From positions 1-64,000 of the forward strand of contig NZ_JAIXIG010000001.1 in the NCBI RefSeq assembly GCF_020297365.1: a stretch of DNA of 64,000 bases. Direction: 5' to 3'. Origin of the DNA: Curtobacterium oceanosedimentum (GTDB lineage: Bacteria; Actinomycetota; Actinomycetes; Actinomycetales; Microbacteriaceae). Numbering within the stretch: the stretch's first letter is position 1; each line of letters begins with the position of its first letter. The notes under the pieces were generated by a model. The model worked only from the letters and a program-made list of their open reading frames with translations. It was not told the origin of the DNA and did no database searches. The translations under genes were made by a program, and so were the position numbers. Shown here piece after piece: positions 8,629-17,001 of the stretch.

Positions 8629-9638
8629 CGCTGTTCCTGGGCCTGGACGGCGGCGGCACGAAGACCGCCGTGGTCCTCGCCGAGGGCGACGGCCGGGTGC
8701 TCGCCCGGTGGCGCGGTCCGGCGTGCTCGTGGCTGGACGGCGGCGTCGCCGTGGTGGCGGACGTGGTCGCTCGCGGGACGCACGCGGTGCTCGCCGAGGC
8801 GGGGCGCTCGACCGCCGAGGTCACGCACGCGTTCTTCGGGGTCCCCGGTCACGGCGAGTCCTCGGGCGCCGACGACCGGCTGGACGCGCTGCCCGCTCAG
8901 GCGCTCGGCCACCGCCGGTACACGGTCGGCAACGACATGCTCGCCGGGTGGGCGGGGTCACTCGGTGGTCGCGACGGCATCAACGTCATCGCGGGCACGG
9001 GCTCGATGGCCTACGGCGAACGGGGCTCGCGGACGCACCGGGTCGGCGGCTGGAGCGAGCTCATCGGCGACGAGGGGTCGGCGCACTGGATCGCCCGCCG
9101 CGGCCTCAACGCCTTCAGCCGCATGGCCGACGGCCGCCTGCCGCGGACGCCCCTGTACGACCTGCTGCGGGCGCGGACCGGGATCACGGACGACCTCGAC
9201 CTGGTCGGCCTGGTGATGCACGACTGGCAGGCCGGCCGGACCGAGGTCGCGACGCTCTCCCGGGTCGTCACGGCCGCGGCCGCCGCGGGGGACCCGGCCG
9301 CCGGAGCCGTCCTGGACGCCGCCGCCGTCGAACTCGTCGAGCAGGTCCGGGTGGTCGTGGACCGCATCGGCGACGACCCGGACGGGCAGCCGACCGCGGT
9401 GTCGACCTCGGGCGGGGTGTTCTCCGACGACGGGTTCCGCACCCGGTTCGCGAGCCGCGTGGTGGCCGGACGGGGGAGCGGACAGGGGAGCGGCGCAGGC
9501 CCGAGCTTCGCCCTGGTCGAGCCGGTGCTGCCGCCCGACCTGGGCGCGGTCGTCTACGCGATGCGCGTCGTCGGGCACGCCGTCCCCGCCACGTGGACCG
9601 CGGCGGAGGACCCGGCGCGCCAGCGCGCGACCGGCTGA
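8625..9638 (+). CDS. BadF/BcrA-type kinase (N-acetylhexosamine or hexosamine kinase-like)
   Basis: 337 residues; the ATG overlaps the preceding stop by four bases. The fold is the ASKHA ATPase family: phosphate-1 loop GLDGGGTKT (5-13), phosphate-2 region VIAGTGSMAYGERG, and the adenosine motif STSGGVFSDDGF. Members near glycan-degradation genes are usually N-acetylglucosamine or glucosamine kinases. Being last in an operon with an AgaS-like protein, it probably phosphorylates the hexosamine released by the glycosidases, giving AgaS its 6-phosphate substrate. Confidence 0.75.
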   Translation: MTLFLGLDGGGTKTAVVLAEGDGRVLARWRGPACSWLDGGVAVVADVVARGTHAVLAEAGRSTAEVTHAFFGVPGHGESSGADDRLDALPAQALGHRRYTVGNDMLAGWAGSLGGRDGINVIAGTGSMAYGERGSRTHRVGGWSELIGDEGSAHWIARRGLNAFSRMADGRLPRTPLYDLLRARTGITDDLDLVGLVMHDWQAGRTEVATLSRVVTAAAAAGDPAAGAVLDAAAVELVEQVRVVVDRIGDDPDGQPTAVSTSGGVFSDDGFRTRFASRVVAGRGSGQGSGAGPSFALVEPVLPPDLGAVVYAMRVVGHAVPATWTAAEDPARQRATG

Positions 9639-9701
9639 CACGTCGGCCCGCGCCGTCCGGTGTGCGGGCCGGTCGCGCCGTCGACGCGACCCGTGTCGGT
9701 A

Positions 9702-9736
9702 TGGAGGCCCGTGGCGGGCCCCGCCCCGGGCCTCCA
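9702..9736. repeat. GGAGGC...GCCTCC palindrome, element 1
   Basis: TGGAGGCCCG (9702-9711) pairs with CGGGCCTCCA (9727-9736), and the stem continues inward through GGCGG/CCGCC. It lies between the convergent kinase and lacI-type genes, so it could terminate both. It belongs to an eight-member family in this window. No T-run follows. Confidence 0.75.
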
Positions 9737-9754
9737 GACCGTCACGGGGGGGCG

Positions 9755-10777
9755 TCAGCGACGCACGTCGCACCCGCAACTCGCGCCGACGACCAACTCG
9801 GCGGGCACCAGGTCGCGGTGCCACTGGTTGTCGGCGTCGAGGCCGAGCACCCGGTCGACCGCGGCGACGGCCATCGCGCCGGTCGGCTGCCGCACCGTGG
9901 TGAGCTGCGGGTTCGTGTAGTCCGCCTCGGCCGTGCCGTCGAACGACACGATCGCGACGTCCTCGGGGACGCGCAGGCCGAGCTCCCACAGCGCCCGCAT
10001 GACGCCGATGGCCTGCATGTCCGAGCTGACGAACACCGACCGCGGTCCGGAACCGTCGGCAAACATCCGCAGGCCAGCGTCGTAGCCGCCGCGTCGTGTG
10101 AAGTCGGTGCGGACGATGGGGCCGTCGGGCAGGTCCGCCTGGCGCAGGGCGCGCATCCAGCCCTGCTCGCGCAGCTCCATCGAGCCGGTGTGGCCCATCA
10201 CCAGGCCCACGGAGCGGTACCCGTGCTCGATCAGGTGCCGGGTGCCGTCGAGGGCGCCGCCGAGTGCGTCGACGCCGATGCTGGCGTACTCGGGGACCTC
10301 GAAGAACGTGTTGAGCAGCACCATCGGCAGTCCCGGGTCGGTCACCGTGGACAGGTCCGGCCTTGTCAGGATGCTCGTCACGATGACGCCGTCGACCTGG
10401 CGGGCGGAGAGACTGCGGAGCCGCTCGCGTTCCTGCCGGGCGTCGCCGTCGCTGTTGGCGAGCAGGACGTCGTACCCGCGGGCGGCCGCGGCGTGGGTGA
10501 CCTCGACCGCGAGCTCGGACCAGAACGGGTTCTCGAGCTCCGGGACGATCAGGCCGAGCATCTTCGACGACCCCGTGCGCAGGGCCTGGGCGCTGGCGTT
10601 CGGGCGGTAGCCGAGCACGCGGATGGCCTCGCGCACGCGGGCGGCGGTGGCGGCCGCGACCGGGCGCGGACCGTCGTGCACGACGTAGCTGACCACCGAG
10701 GTGCTGACGCCGGCGTAGCGGGCGACGTCCGCGCGGGTGACCGCCCTCGGGTTCGTCGGGACGGTCACGGCAGCCAC
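9755..10777 (-). CDS. LacI-family transcriptional regulator
   Basis: 340 residues from a GTG (a GTG at 10768 is also possible). The N-terminal helix-turn-helix and hinge (TRADVARYAGVSTSVVSYVV, then GYRPNASAQALRTG) precede a periplasmic-binding-protein-like effector domain (about 70-330). LacI proteins bind DNA as dimers and release it on sugar binding. It lies directly downstream of the oxidoreductase gene on the same strand, with the ABC importer on the other side of the shared promoter. The paired palindromes at 12195-12274 are its most likely targets. The inducer is unknown. Confidence 0.92.
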   Translation of the reverse strand: MAAVTVPTNPRAVTRADVARYAGVSTSVVSYVVHDGPRPVAAATAARVREAIRVLGYRPNASAQALRTGSSKMLGLIVPELENPFWSELAVEVTHAAAARGYDVLLANSDGDARQERERLRSLSARQVDGVIVTSILTRPDLSTVTDPGLPMVLLNTFFEVPEYASIGVDALGGALDGTRHLIEHGYRSVGLVMGHTGSMELREQGWMRALRQADLPDGPIVRTDFTRRGGYDAGLRMFADGSGPRSVFVSSDMQAIGVMRALWELGLRVPEDVAIVSFDGTAEADYTNPQLTTVRQPTGAMAVAAVDRVLGLDADNQWHRDLVPAELVVGASCGCDVRR

Positions 10778-10841
10778 CTTCGTCGGGTCCGGGTACGGCG
10801 TCCGGGTGCCGGCCCCGCAGGACCGACACCCGGACGACGTG

Positions 10842-12128
10842 TTACTCGGACGCGATCGTAGTCGACGCCGTGGCCCCCGCCGACGCCGGTGCGTTCGTCG
10901 ACCCCGCGGTGCTGGTCGACGCCGCGGTGCTCGCGGTCTCGGGGGCGTCGCCGAAGTCCGGCACCTCCAGACGGACGCCCCCCTGCAGGGCGGACTGGTG
11001 GGCGACGATGCCGGGCAGCGTGAACCGGGCGGCCGTCCAGGCGTTCACCGGCGGCAGCGTCCGGTCGACGACGGCACGGACGAAGTCGTCGGCCAGGAAC
11101 TGGTGGCTGCCCTCGTGCCCGGTCGGCACGCCGTCGTACTCGGCCGGCAGACGGTCGGTGTCGTGCACCTCGGCGTAGCCGGACACGAACGCCTCGCGCA
11201 GGGACGGGTCGACGTCGGCCAGGCGCGGGTCGTCGAGCGACATCGTGGCCTTGGTGTCGATCTTGTCGCTGATGTCGACCGAGTCCTGCTTGTCCTGCCA
11301 GACGCTGACCTTCGCCAGCTGCTCGAAGCTCGCCTCGGTGCCGAAGTACCGGAAGCGGGACTCGCGGATGTGCGACGGGTAGCCGACGCGGCGCATCTCG
11401 TTGATGCGCACGACGCCGCCGTTGTCGAGCTCGAACAGTGCCGTGGCGTTCGAGAAGTCGTTGTCGAACTGGCTGACGTCCTTGTCGAAGACGCCGTCGC
11501 CGCGGTCGTCGCGAACGCCGATGCAGCTGACGCTCACCGCGTGCCCCGGGATCGCGCCGAGCACCCCGCCGACCGAGTGGGTGGGGTAGAGCATCGGCGG
11601 GTAGCTGGCGGTGCGCTTCCACTCGTCGCCGCCGCTGTACTGGTACGCGGCGTAGAACCCGAGGTCCATGTCGTGCACGTAGTCGCCCTCGGCGTAGAAC
11701 ACCCGGCCGAAGGCGCCGGCGGCGACCTGCTGTCGGGCGAAGACCGTCGCCGGGTTGTAGTAGCTCGTCTCGCCCATCATGTAGGTGAGGCCGGTCTCGC
11801 GCACGGCGTCGATGATGTCGCGGATCTCGTCGACCGAGATCGCCATCGGCACCGCGGAGTACACGTGCTTGCCGGCCCGCAGTGCCCGGACCACGAGCGG
11901 GCCGTGGGTCCAGCGCTGCGTGAAGATCGCGACGGCGTCGACGTCCGACGCGAGCACGGCGTCGAAGTCGGGGAACGTGCCGTCCAGGCCCTGGGACTCG
12001 ACGAGTTCGGACGCGCGCTCGTCGACGAGGTCGGTGACGAAGACCCGGTCGACGTCGGGGTGGAGCTTGAACAGCTTGGCGAACTGGGGGGCGAACTGGC
12101 CCGCGCCGACCATGCCGACAGAGATCAT
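10842..12128 (-). CDS. Gfo/Idh/MocA-family oxidoreductase with low-complexity tail
   Basis: 428 residues. The N-terminal Rossmann domain starts MISVGMVGAGQFAP. The usual EKP motif is replaced by SAVPMAISVDE. The C-terminal domain has MGETSYYNP and YPPMLYPTHSVGG, with His in the catalytic region. Such enzymes oxidise sugars or, in some branches (e.g. GH109), use NAD to cleave glycosides, so a glycosidase role is possible. It is divergent from an ABC sugar importer. The last 35-40 residues (after VPDFGDAP) are almost only Ala, Ser and Thr, encoded by short GC-rich repeats; this tail is not part of the fold and looks like a repeat-driven extension. Confidence 0.82.
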   Translation of the reverse strand: MISVGMVGAGQFAPQFAKLFKLHPDVDRVFVTDLVDERASELVESQGLDGTFPDFDAVLASDVDAVAIFTQRWTHGPLVVRALRAGKHVYSAVPMAISVDEIRDIIDAVRETGLTYMMGETSYYNPATVFARQQVAAGAFGRVFYAEGDYVHDMDLGFYAAYQYSGGDEWKRTASYPPMLYPTHSVGGVLGAIPGHAVSVSCIGVRDDRGDGVFDKDVSQFDNDFSNATALFELDNGGVVRINEMRRVGYPSHIRESRFRYFGTEASFEQLAKVSVWQDKQDSVDISDKIDTKATMSLDDPRLADVDPSLREAFVSGYAEVHDTDRLPAEYDGVPTGHEGSHQFLADDFVRAVVDRTLPPVNAWTAARFTLPGIVAHQSALQGGVRLEVPDFGDAPETASTAASTSTAGSTNAPASAGATASTTIASE

Positions 12129-12194
12129 CAGTGACCTTTCCGAGGTGAGGGATGCGTCGCCGGGCGGGTCGCCCCGATGCGAACGCCGTCATCC

Positions 12195-12219
12195 TGTCAC
12201 ACGGTGTCTACACGTGACA
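12195..12219. promoter_or_regulatory. Candidate operator 1 in divergent sugar promoter
   Basis: TGTCAC (12195-12200) and GTGACA (12214-12219) form an inverted repeat, with a second nested one (GTGT..ACAC) in the centre. It lies between the oxidoreductase and the ABC operon. A related sequence recurs at 12248-12274. The LacI protein encoded at 9755-10777 is the likely binder by proximity. Confidence 0.5.
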
Positions 12220-12247
12220 ACCCGCTTTCCCGCCGTTGGAACAGCCC

Positions 12248-12274
12248 TTGTCACCGTGTGTCCCCACGTGTAGA
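12248..12274. promoter_or_regulatory. Candidate operator 2 in divergent sugar promoter
   Basis: TTGTCACCGTGTG (12248-12260) followed by CCACGTGTAGA (12264-12274) resembles operator 1 read on the opposite strand (TTGTCACGTGTAGA). Centre-to-centre distance is about 54 bp, roughly five helical turns, as expected for cooperative or looped binding. The ABC operon begins about 50 nt downstream. Confidence 0.4.
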
Positions 12275-12327
12275 TTCCCGGCTCACGGACTGCTGCACGT
12301 CAGTCCACCGCAGACGAAGGAGTCGCG

Positions 12328-13302
12328 ATGGCCACCGAGAGCCCCGTGTCGTCAGCCCTGACGACCGCCAGCACGAGACGGAGGAGTCGGCCGGCCGACC
12401 TCGCCCGTGCACGCACCAGCGCACCGCGGCGCCGCCCCAGGAACGACCTGTGGCTCGCGCTCGCCTTCATCGCCCCGGCCGCCCTCGGCTTCGTGGTGTT
12501 CCTCGCCTGGCCGACGGTCCGGGGCATCTGGCTGAGCTTCACCTCGTACAACCTGCTGACCGAACCCGAGTTCACCGGCCTGCAGAACTACGCCCGGCTG
12601 GTGCAGGACTCGATCTTCTGGCACTCGATGGTGGTGACGATCGAGTACGTCGCGATCAACATCGTCATCCAGACCGTCGTGGCGCTGTTCATCGCCGTGA
12701 TGATGCACCGCCTGACGAAGTCGACGTTCGTGCGGGGCATCGTCCTGGCGCCCTACCTGGTGTCGAACGTCGTCGCCGCCCTCGTCTGGCTGTGGATCCT
12801 CGACACCCAGCTCGGCATCGGCAACGAGTTGCTCGCCGCGATCGGGCTCGACCGGGTCCCGTTCCTGCAGAGCGACGTCTGGGGCATCCCCTCGATCGCG
12901 CTCATCAACGTCTGGCGGCACGTCGGGTACACGGCCCTGCTCATCTTCGCGGGCCTGCAGTCCCTGCCCGAGACCGTGTACGAGGCCGGGCGCATCGACG
13001 GCGCGAGCGAGTGGAAGATGTTCTGGCGCATCACGGTGCCGCTGCTCCGCCCGATCCTGTCCCTGGTGCTCATCATCACCGTCATCGGCTCGTTCCAGGT
13101 GTTCGACACCGTCGCCGTCACCACACAGGGCGGGCCCGCGAACGCCACGAACGTCGTGCAGAACTACATCTACAACCTGGCGTTCGGCCGGTTCCAGTTC
13201 GGCTACGCGTCCGCAGTCTCGGTCGCGCTCCTCATCGTCCTCAGCATCATCACGATCATCCAGTACCGACTCACCCGCTCGGGCGAGTCCGACCTGGACT
13301 GA
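12328..13302 (+). CDS. ABC sugar importer permease, MalF-like (second locus)
   Basis: 324 residues with AAGGAG (12315-12320) before the ATG. A basic 45-residue cytoplasmic tail precedes six membrane helices. The EAA loop is YEAGRIDGASEWKMFWRITV near residue 225. The end of the transmembrane domain (FGRFQFGYASAVS) is typical of CUT1 permeases. It is first in a permease-permease-binding-protein operon, the reverse order of the first locus. Confidence 0.92.
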   Translation: MATESPVSSALTTASTRRRSRPADLARARTSAPRRRPRNDLWLALAFIAPAALGFVVFLAWPTVRGIWLSFTSYNLLTEPEFTGLQNYARLVQDSIFWHSMVVTIEYVAINIVIQTVVALFIAVMMHRLTKSTFVRGIVLAPYLVSNVVAALVWLWILDTQLGIGNELLAAIGLDRVPFLQSDVWGIPSIALINVWRHVGYTALLIFAGLQSLPETVYEAGRIDGASEWKMFWRITVPLLRPILSLVLIITVIGSFQVFDTVAVTTQGGPANATNVVQNYIYNLAFGRFQFGYASAVSVALLIVLSIITIIQYRLTRSGESDLD

Positions 13303-13313
13303 ACGGAAGCGCC

Positions 13314-14255
13314 ATGACCACGACACTCACCCGTTCCGTCACCACGTCCCGTCCGCCCCGGATGGGAGCAGGCCACCGCAGTCGCCCCTCGGTCGGCCGG
13401 GTCCTCGCCTGGGCCGCGATGATCCTGGTCATCGTCGTCACCCTGTTCCCGTTCTACTGGATCCTGCGCACCGCGCTCTCGTCGAACACCGCGATCAACG
13501 CCGACCCCACCTCGCTGCTGCCCGTCGGGTTCAGCACGGGCGGGTTCGAGCGCGTGTTCGGCCTGCAGTCCACCGAGGAAGCACTGGCGCAGGGCGGCTC
13601 CGGTGCCGCGCTCGACTTCTGGCGGTACCTGGGCAACTCGATCCTGGTGTCGACGCTCGTCACGGTCGGCCAGGTGTTCTTCTCGGCAGCGGCCGCCTAC
13701 GCGTTCGCCCGCCTGCGCTGGCCCGGCCGCGACCGGGTGTTCGCGGTGTTCCTGGCCGGGCTCATGGTCCCCGCGATCTTCACGCTGCTGCCGAACTTCA
13801 CGCTCATCAAGCAGCTCGGCCTCGTCGACAACCTGCTCGGCATCGCCCTGCCGACGATGTTCATGACCCCGTTCGCGGTGTTCTTCCTGCGGCAGTTCTT
13901 CCTGGGCATCTCGAAGGAGGTCGAAGAGGCAGCACTCATCGACGGCGCCGGAAAGGTCCGAGTGTTCTTCCGACTGGTCATCCCGATGGCCGCGGCCCCC
14001 ATCGCCACCCTCGCCGTGCTCACCTACATCACGAGCTGGAACGACTACTTCTGGCCGCTCATGGTGTCGTACACCGACAGCTCGCGGGTGCTCACCGTCG
14101 CGCTCGGCGTCTTCAAGTCGCAGACCCCGCAGTCCGGCACCGACTGGGCGGGGCTGATGGCCGCGACCCTGGTGGCGGCGCTCCCGATGATCCTGCTGTT
14201 CGGCGTCTTCGCCAAGCGGATCGTCAACTCCATCGGCTTCTCCGGGATCAAGTGA
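13314..14255 (+). CDS. ABC sugar importer permease, MalG-like (second locus)
   Basis: 313 residues, 11 nt after the previous stop with GGAAG upstream. There are six membrane helices. The EAA loop EEAALIDGAGKVRVFFRLVI lies near residue 205, and the C-terminus (KRIVNSIGFSGIK) is typical of MalG relatives. It pairs with the MalF-like permease in front of it. Confidence 0.92.
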   Translation: MTTTLTRSVTTSRPPRMGAGHRSRPSVGRVLAWAAMILVIVVTLFPFYWILRTALSSNTAINADPTSLLPVGFSTGGFERVFGLQSTEEALAQGGSGAALDFWRYLGNSILVSTLVTVGQVFFSAAAAYAFARLRWPGRDRVFAVFLAGLMVPAIFTLLPNFTLIKQLGLVDNLLGIALPTMFMTPFAVFFLRQFFLGISKEVEEAALIDGAGKVRVFFRLVIPMAAAPIATLAVLTYITSWNDYFWPLMVSYTDSSRVLTVALGVFKSQTPQSGTDWAGLMAATLVAALPMILLFGVFAKRIVNSIGFSGIK

Positions 14256-14280
14256 CCCGGCTCCGGACAGGACAGACACC

Positions 14281-15657
14281 ATGACGAACCACCTGACCCG
14301 CCGTGCCCTGCTCGCCGGTGGCGCCTCCGCCCTCGCCCTCGGCGCGCTCGCCGCCTGCTCGTCACCGGGCGACCGCCGGACCCCGGCCCGCTCGGGCACC
14401 CGCACCGTGAGCTACTGGCTGTGGGACGCCAACCAGCAGCCCGCCTACCAGGCCGTCGCCGACGCCTTCCACCGCGAGCACCCCGACATCACCGTGCAGA
14501 TCACCCAGCTCGGCTGGAACGACTACTGGACCAAGCTCACGGCGGGGTTCATCGCCGGCACCGCGCCGGACGTCTTCACCGACCACCTGACGAAGTTCCC
14601 GCAGTACGCCGACCTCGACGTGCTGTACGGGCTCGACGAGCTCGAGGCGACGAAGGGCATCCGCGACGACGACTACCAGTCCGGGCTCGCCGCACTGTGG
14701 ACGGGCCGGGACGGACACCGCTACGGATCACCGAAGGACTGGGACACCGTCGCGATGTTCTACGACCGGAAGGCCATGGCGACGGCCGGGGTCTCCGCCG
14801 AGGAGCTCGGGTCGCTCGCGTGGAACCCGGACGACGGCGGCACGTTCGAGCGGATGCTCGCGCGGCTGACCGTGGACGCGAAGGGGCGGCGCGGCGACGA
14901 GGACGGCTTCGACAAGGACGACGTCGCCGTCTACGGCATCTCGTCGAACGGGTCGGGCGGTGACGGCTTCGGGCAGACCCAGTGGTCGCCCTTCACCGGT
15001 TCGGTCGACTGGTCCTACACGAACGAGAACCCCTGGGGCGACCGGTTCCGCTACGACGAGCGGGTCGTGCAGGACACCCTCGCCTGGTACTACCGGCTGG
15101 CCGACAAGGGCTACATGGCGAAGTACGGGGTGTTCTCCACCACGACCGGGCCCGAGGTCCAGCTCGGCGCGGGCAAGTGCGCGCTGTCGTTCAACGGCTC
15201 GTGGATGATCGGCTCGTACCTCGGCATGGAGGATCTGGACATCGCGGTCGCCCCGACCCCGATCGGTCCGAGCGGCCACCGGGCGTCGATGTTCAACGGG
15301 CTCGGCGACTCGATCACGAAGCAGGCGAAGGACCCCGAGGCCGCGGCGGAGTGGGTCGCGTTCCTCGGCAGTGACGAGGCACAGCGGATCGTCGGCGAGC
15401 GCGGGATCGTGTTCCCCGCCCGACCCGCCGGCACCGAGGCCGCGGTCGCGTCCTTCCGCGAGCGCGGGCTCGACGTGTCGGCCTTCACCCGCCAGGTCGA
15501 GGAGGGCACGACGTTCCTGTTCCCGGTGACGAAGAACCCGGCCGACGTGCAGGCGCTCCTGCAGCCCGCCTTCGACGGCGTCTACGCCAACGGCGAGCCG
15601 ATCTCGACGCTCAGCGGCGTCAACGAGCAGGTGAACACCCTGCTCGCGCTGACGTGA
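14281..15657 (+). CDS. ABC sugar importer, substrate-binding lipoprotein (second locus)
   Basis: 458 residues. The N-terminus (LTRRALLAGGASALALGALAAC) combines a twin-arginine-like pair with a lipobox ending at Cys26, so export could be by Tat with lipidation. The body is a CUT1 solute-binding protein (VSYWLWDANQQPAYQAV, GKCALSFNGSWMIGSYL). It completes the importer; no ATPase gene is adjacent, so a shared ATPase is assumed. Confidence 0.9.
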   Translation: MTNHLTRRALLAGGASALALGALAACSSPGDRRTPARSGTRTVSYWLWDANQQPAYQAVADAFHREHPDITVQITQLGWNDYWTKLTAGFIAGTAPDVFTDHLTKFPQYADLDVLYGLDELEATKGIRDDDYQSGLAALWTGRDGHRYGSPKDWDTVAMFYDRKAMATAGVSAEELGSLAWNPDDGGTFERMLARLTVDAKGRRGDEDGFDKDDVAVYGISSNGSGGDGFGQTQWSPFTGSVDWSYTNENPWGDRFRYDERVVQDTLAWYYRLADKGYMAKYGVFSTTTGPEVQLGAGKCALSFNGSWMIGSYLGMEDLDIAVAPTPIGPSGHRASMFNGLGDSITKQAKDPEAAAEWVAFLGSDEAQRIVGERGIVFPARPAGTEAAVASFRERGLDVSAFTRQVEEGTTFLFPVTKNPADVQALLQPAFDGVYANGEPISTLSGVNEQVNTLLALT

Positions 15658-15710
15658 CCCGAGCCGACCCCGCGAGCACGGACCGGACGCGCCGCGCCCG
15701 GTGGCCCTGG

Positions 15711-15750
15711 TCGTCCGCACACCGCACCGGCCAGTGCGGTGTGCGGACGA
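15711..15750. terminator. Perfect 17-bp inverted repeat after ABC operon
   Basis: TCGTCCGCACACCGCAC (15711-15727) is followed, after a 6-nt loop, by its exact complement (15734-15750). It lies 54 nt past the ABC operon stop and 41 nt before the BLUF gene. It can end ABC transcription, but with no T-run and its place in the BLUF promoter zone it could also be a protein-binding site. Confidence 0.6.
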
Positions 15751-15790
15751 CGCGTTGACCGCTCCGCCGACCGGACCGAGACTGGGGCCG

Positions 15791-16261
15791 ATGACAGCTC
15801 TCACCTCACTCGTGTACATGTCCGTCGCCGTCGACGACCTGACCGACGACCAGCTGGTCGCCATGCTGCGCGAAGCGCGGCTCCGCAACGACGCCCTGGG
15901 GGTCTCGGGGCTCCTGCTCGCCAAGGGCGGCCGGTTCATGCAGGTGCTCGAGGGACCGGCGTGGAGCGTCGAGGACCGCTTCGCCGCCATCGAGCGCGAC
16001 CCGCGTCACCGGGACGTGAAGTCGCTGTCCCGCGAGACCATCAGCGCACGCCGCTTCGACGGCTGGGCGATGGCCTTCGGCAACCCGACCGCGGCCGAGA
16101 TCCAGGACGAGCCCGGCTTCAGCACCTTCCTGAGCGAGCGCAGCGGCCTGCCGACGGGTCTCGCCGGCACGCCGGCCGACTGGCTGCTCCGCTGGTTCCG
16201 TGGTCGCGACCTGCAGGACCTGCCCGAGGAGCGGATCTCGCTGGGCCGCCACGCGGCCTGA
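15791..16261 (+). CDS. BLUF-domain blue-light photoreceptor 1
   Basis: 156 residues. BLUF domains bind flavin and sense blue light through a hydrogen-bond switch. Tyr9, Asn33 and Gln51 have exactly the 24- and 18-residue spacing of Tyr21, Asn45 and Gln63 in AppA. The core is LGVSGLLLAKGGRFMQVLEG, followed by the two C-terminal cap helices; there is no separate output domain, so it must act through a partner. A TetR-family gene follows on the same strand and a second BLUF gene lies beyond it. Confidence 0.92.
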   Translation: MTALTSLVYMSVAVDDLTDDQLVAMLREARLRNDALGVSGLLLAKGGRFMQVLEGPAWSVEDRFAAIERDPRHRDVKSLSRETISARRFDGWAMAFGNPTAAEIQDEPGFSTFLSERSGLPTGLAGTPADWLLRWFRGRDLQDLPEERISLGRHAA

Positions 16262-16300
16262 CGCCACCACCGGCGTTCTGGGCCGACGCGACCGGCCGTT

Positions 16301-16346
16301 CCGGTCGGGAGGCGCGGTGCGGCGCCGCCCCGCGCCTCCCGACCGG
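16301..16346. repeat. GGAGGC...GCCTCC palindrome, element 2
   Basis: A perfect 17-bp stem: CCGGTCGGGAGGCGCGG (16301-16317) and its complement (16330-16346), loop 12 nt. It lies between the co-oriented BLUF and TetR genes and ends 12 nt before the TetR start, so it may uncouple them or hide the translation start region. Confidence 0.75.
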
Positions 16347-16358
16347 CAGACTGGTCGC

Positions 16359-16967
16359 GTGGAACGACGTGAGCAGATCCTGGTGGCCGCGGCCGAGGAG
16401 TTCGACCGCGTCGGCTTCGCCGCCGCGACGATCGCGGCGATCGCCCGCGCGGCGGGTGTGTCGCAGGGAGCGCTGCACTTCCACTTCCCGACGAAGACCG
16501 CCCTGGCGCTCGGCGTCATCGGCGAGCAGAACGCCCGCACCTTCGACGTCGTCAGCCACACCGACAGCTCGCCCGTCGCCGCGCTGATCGGGGCGTCGCA
16601 CGGCATCGCGCTGCTGCTCCGCACCGACCCGATCGTGCGCGCGGGCATCCGGCTGTCGCTGGAGCGCGGGGAGTTCCAGACCGCGACGCTGAGCTTCTAC
16701 GAGCAGTGGATCGGCGGGATCGTCGACGTCTTCCGCCTGGCGGGCGCGAGCGGGGAACTCCGCACCGACCTGACCGCCGAGCAGCTCGGGTCGACCGTGG
16801 TGCCGTACTTCACGGGCGTGCAGCTGGTGTCCGACGTCCGGACGCGGCGCACCGACCTGTTCCCGGCGGTCGCGACGATGTGGCGTGTGGTGATCGCGGC
16901 CACGGCGGACCCGAGGCACCGCGACCGGCTGCTCGCCGTGGTCGACGAGGCGTTCGGCACTGACTGA
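16359..16967 (+). CDS. TetR-family regulator, gamma-butyrolactone-receptor-like
   Basis: 202 residues from a GTG. The TetR DNA-binding domain is clear (REQILVAAAEEFDRVGFAAA, then AAGVSQGALHFHFPTKTALA, about 3-50). GALHFHFPTK and the layout of the ligand-binding domain resemble ScbR/ArpA autoregulator receptors of actinomycetes. Such proteins repress secondary metabolism or development genes until a butyrolactone binds. No synthase (AfsA-type) gene is nearby. It is sandwiched between two BLUF genes. The receptor subclass is inferred from the HTH sequence only. Confidence 0.78.
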   Translation: MERREQILVAAAEEFDRVGFAAATIAAIARAAGVSQGALHFHFPTKTALALGVIGEQNARTFDVVSHTDSSPVAALIGASHGIALLLRTDPIVRAGIRLSLERGEFQTATLSFYEQWIGGIVDVFRLAGASGELRTDLTAEQLGSTVVPYFTGVQLVSDVRTRRTDLFPAVATMWRVVIAATADPRHRDRLLAVVDEAFGTD

Positions 16968-17001
16968 CGCCGGGGGATCCGGCCGCTGGGTCGAGCCGGC
17001 G

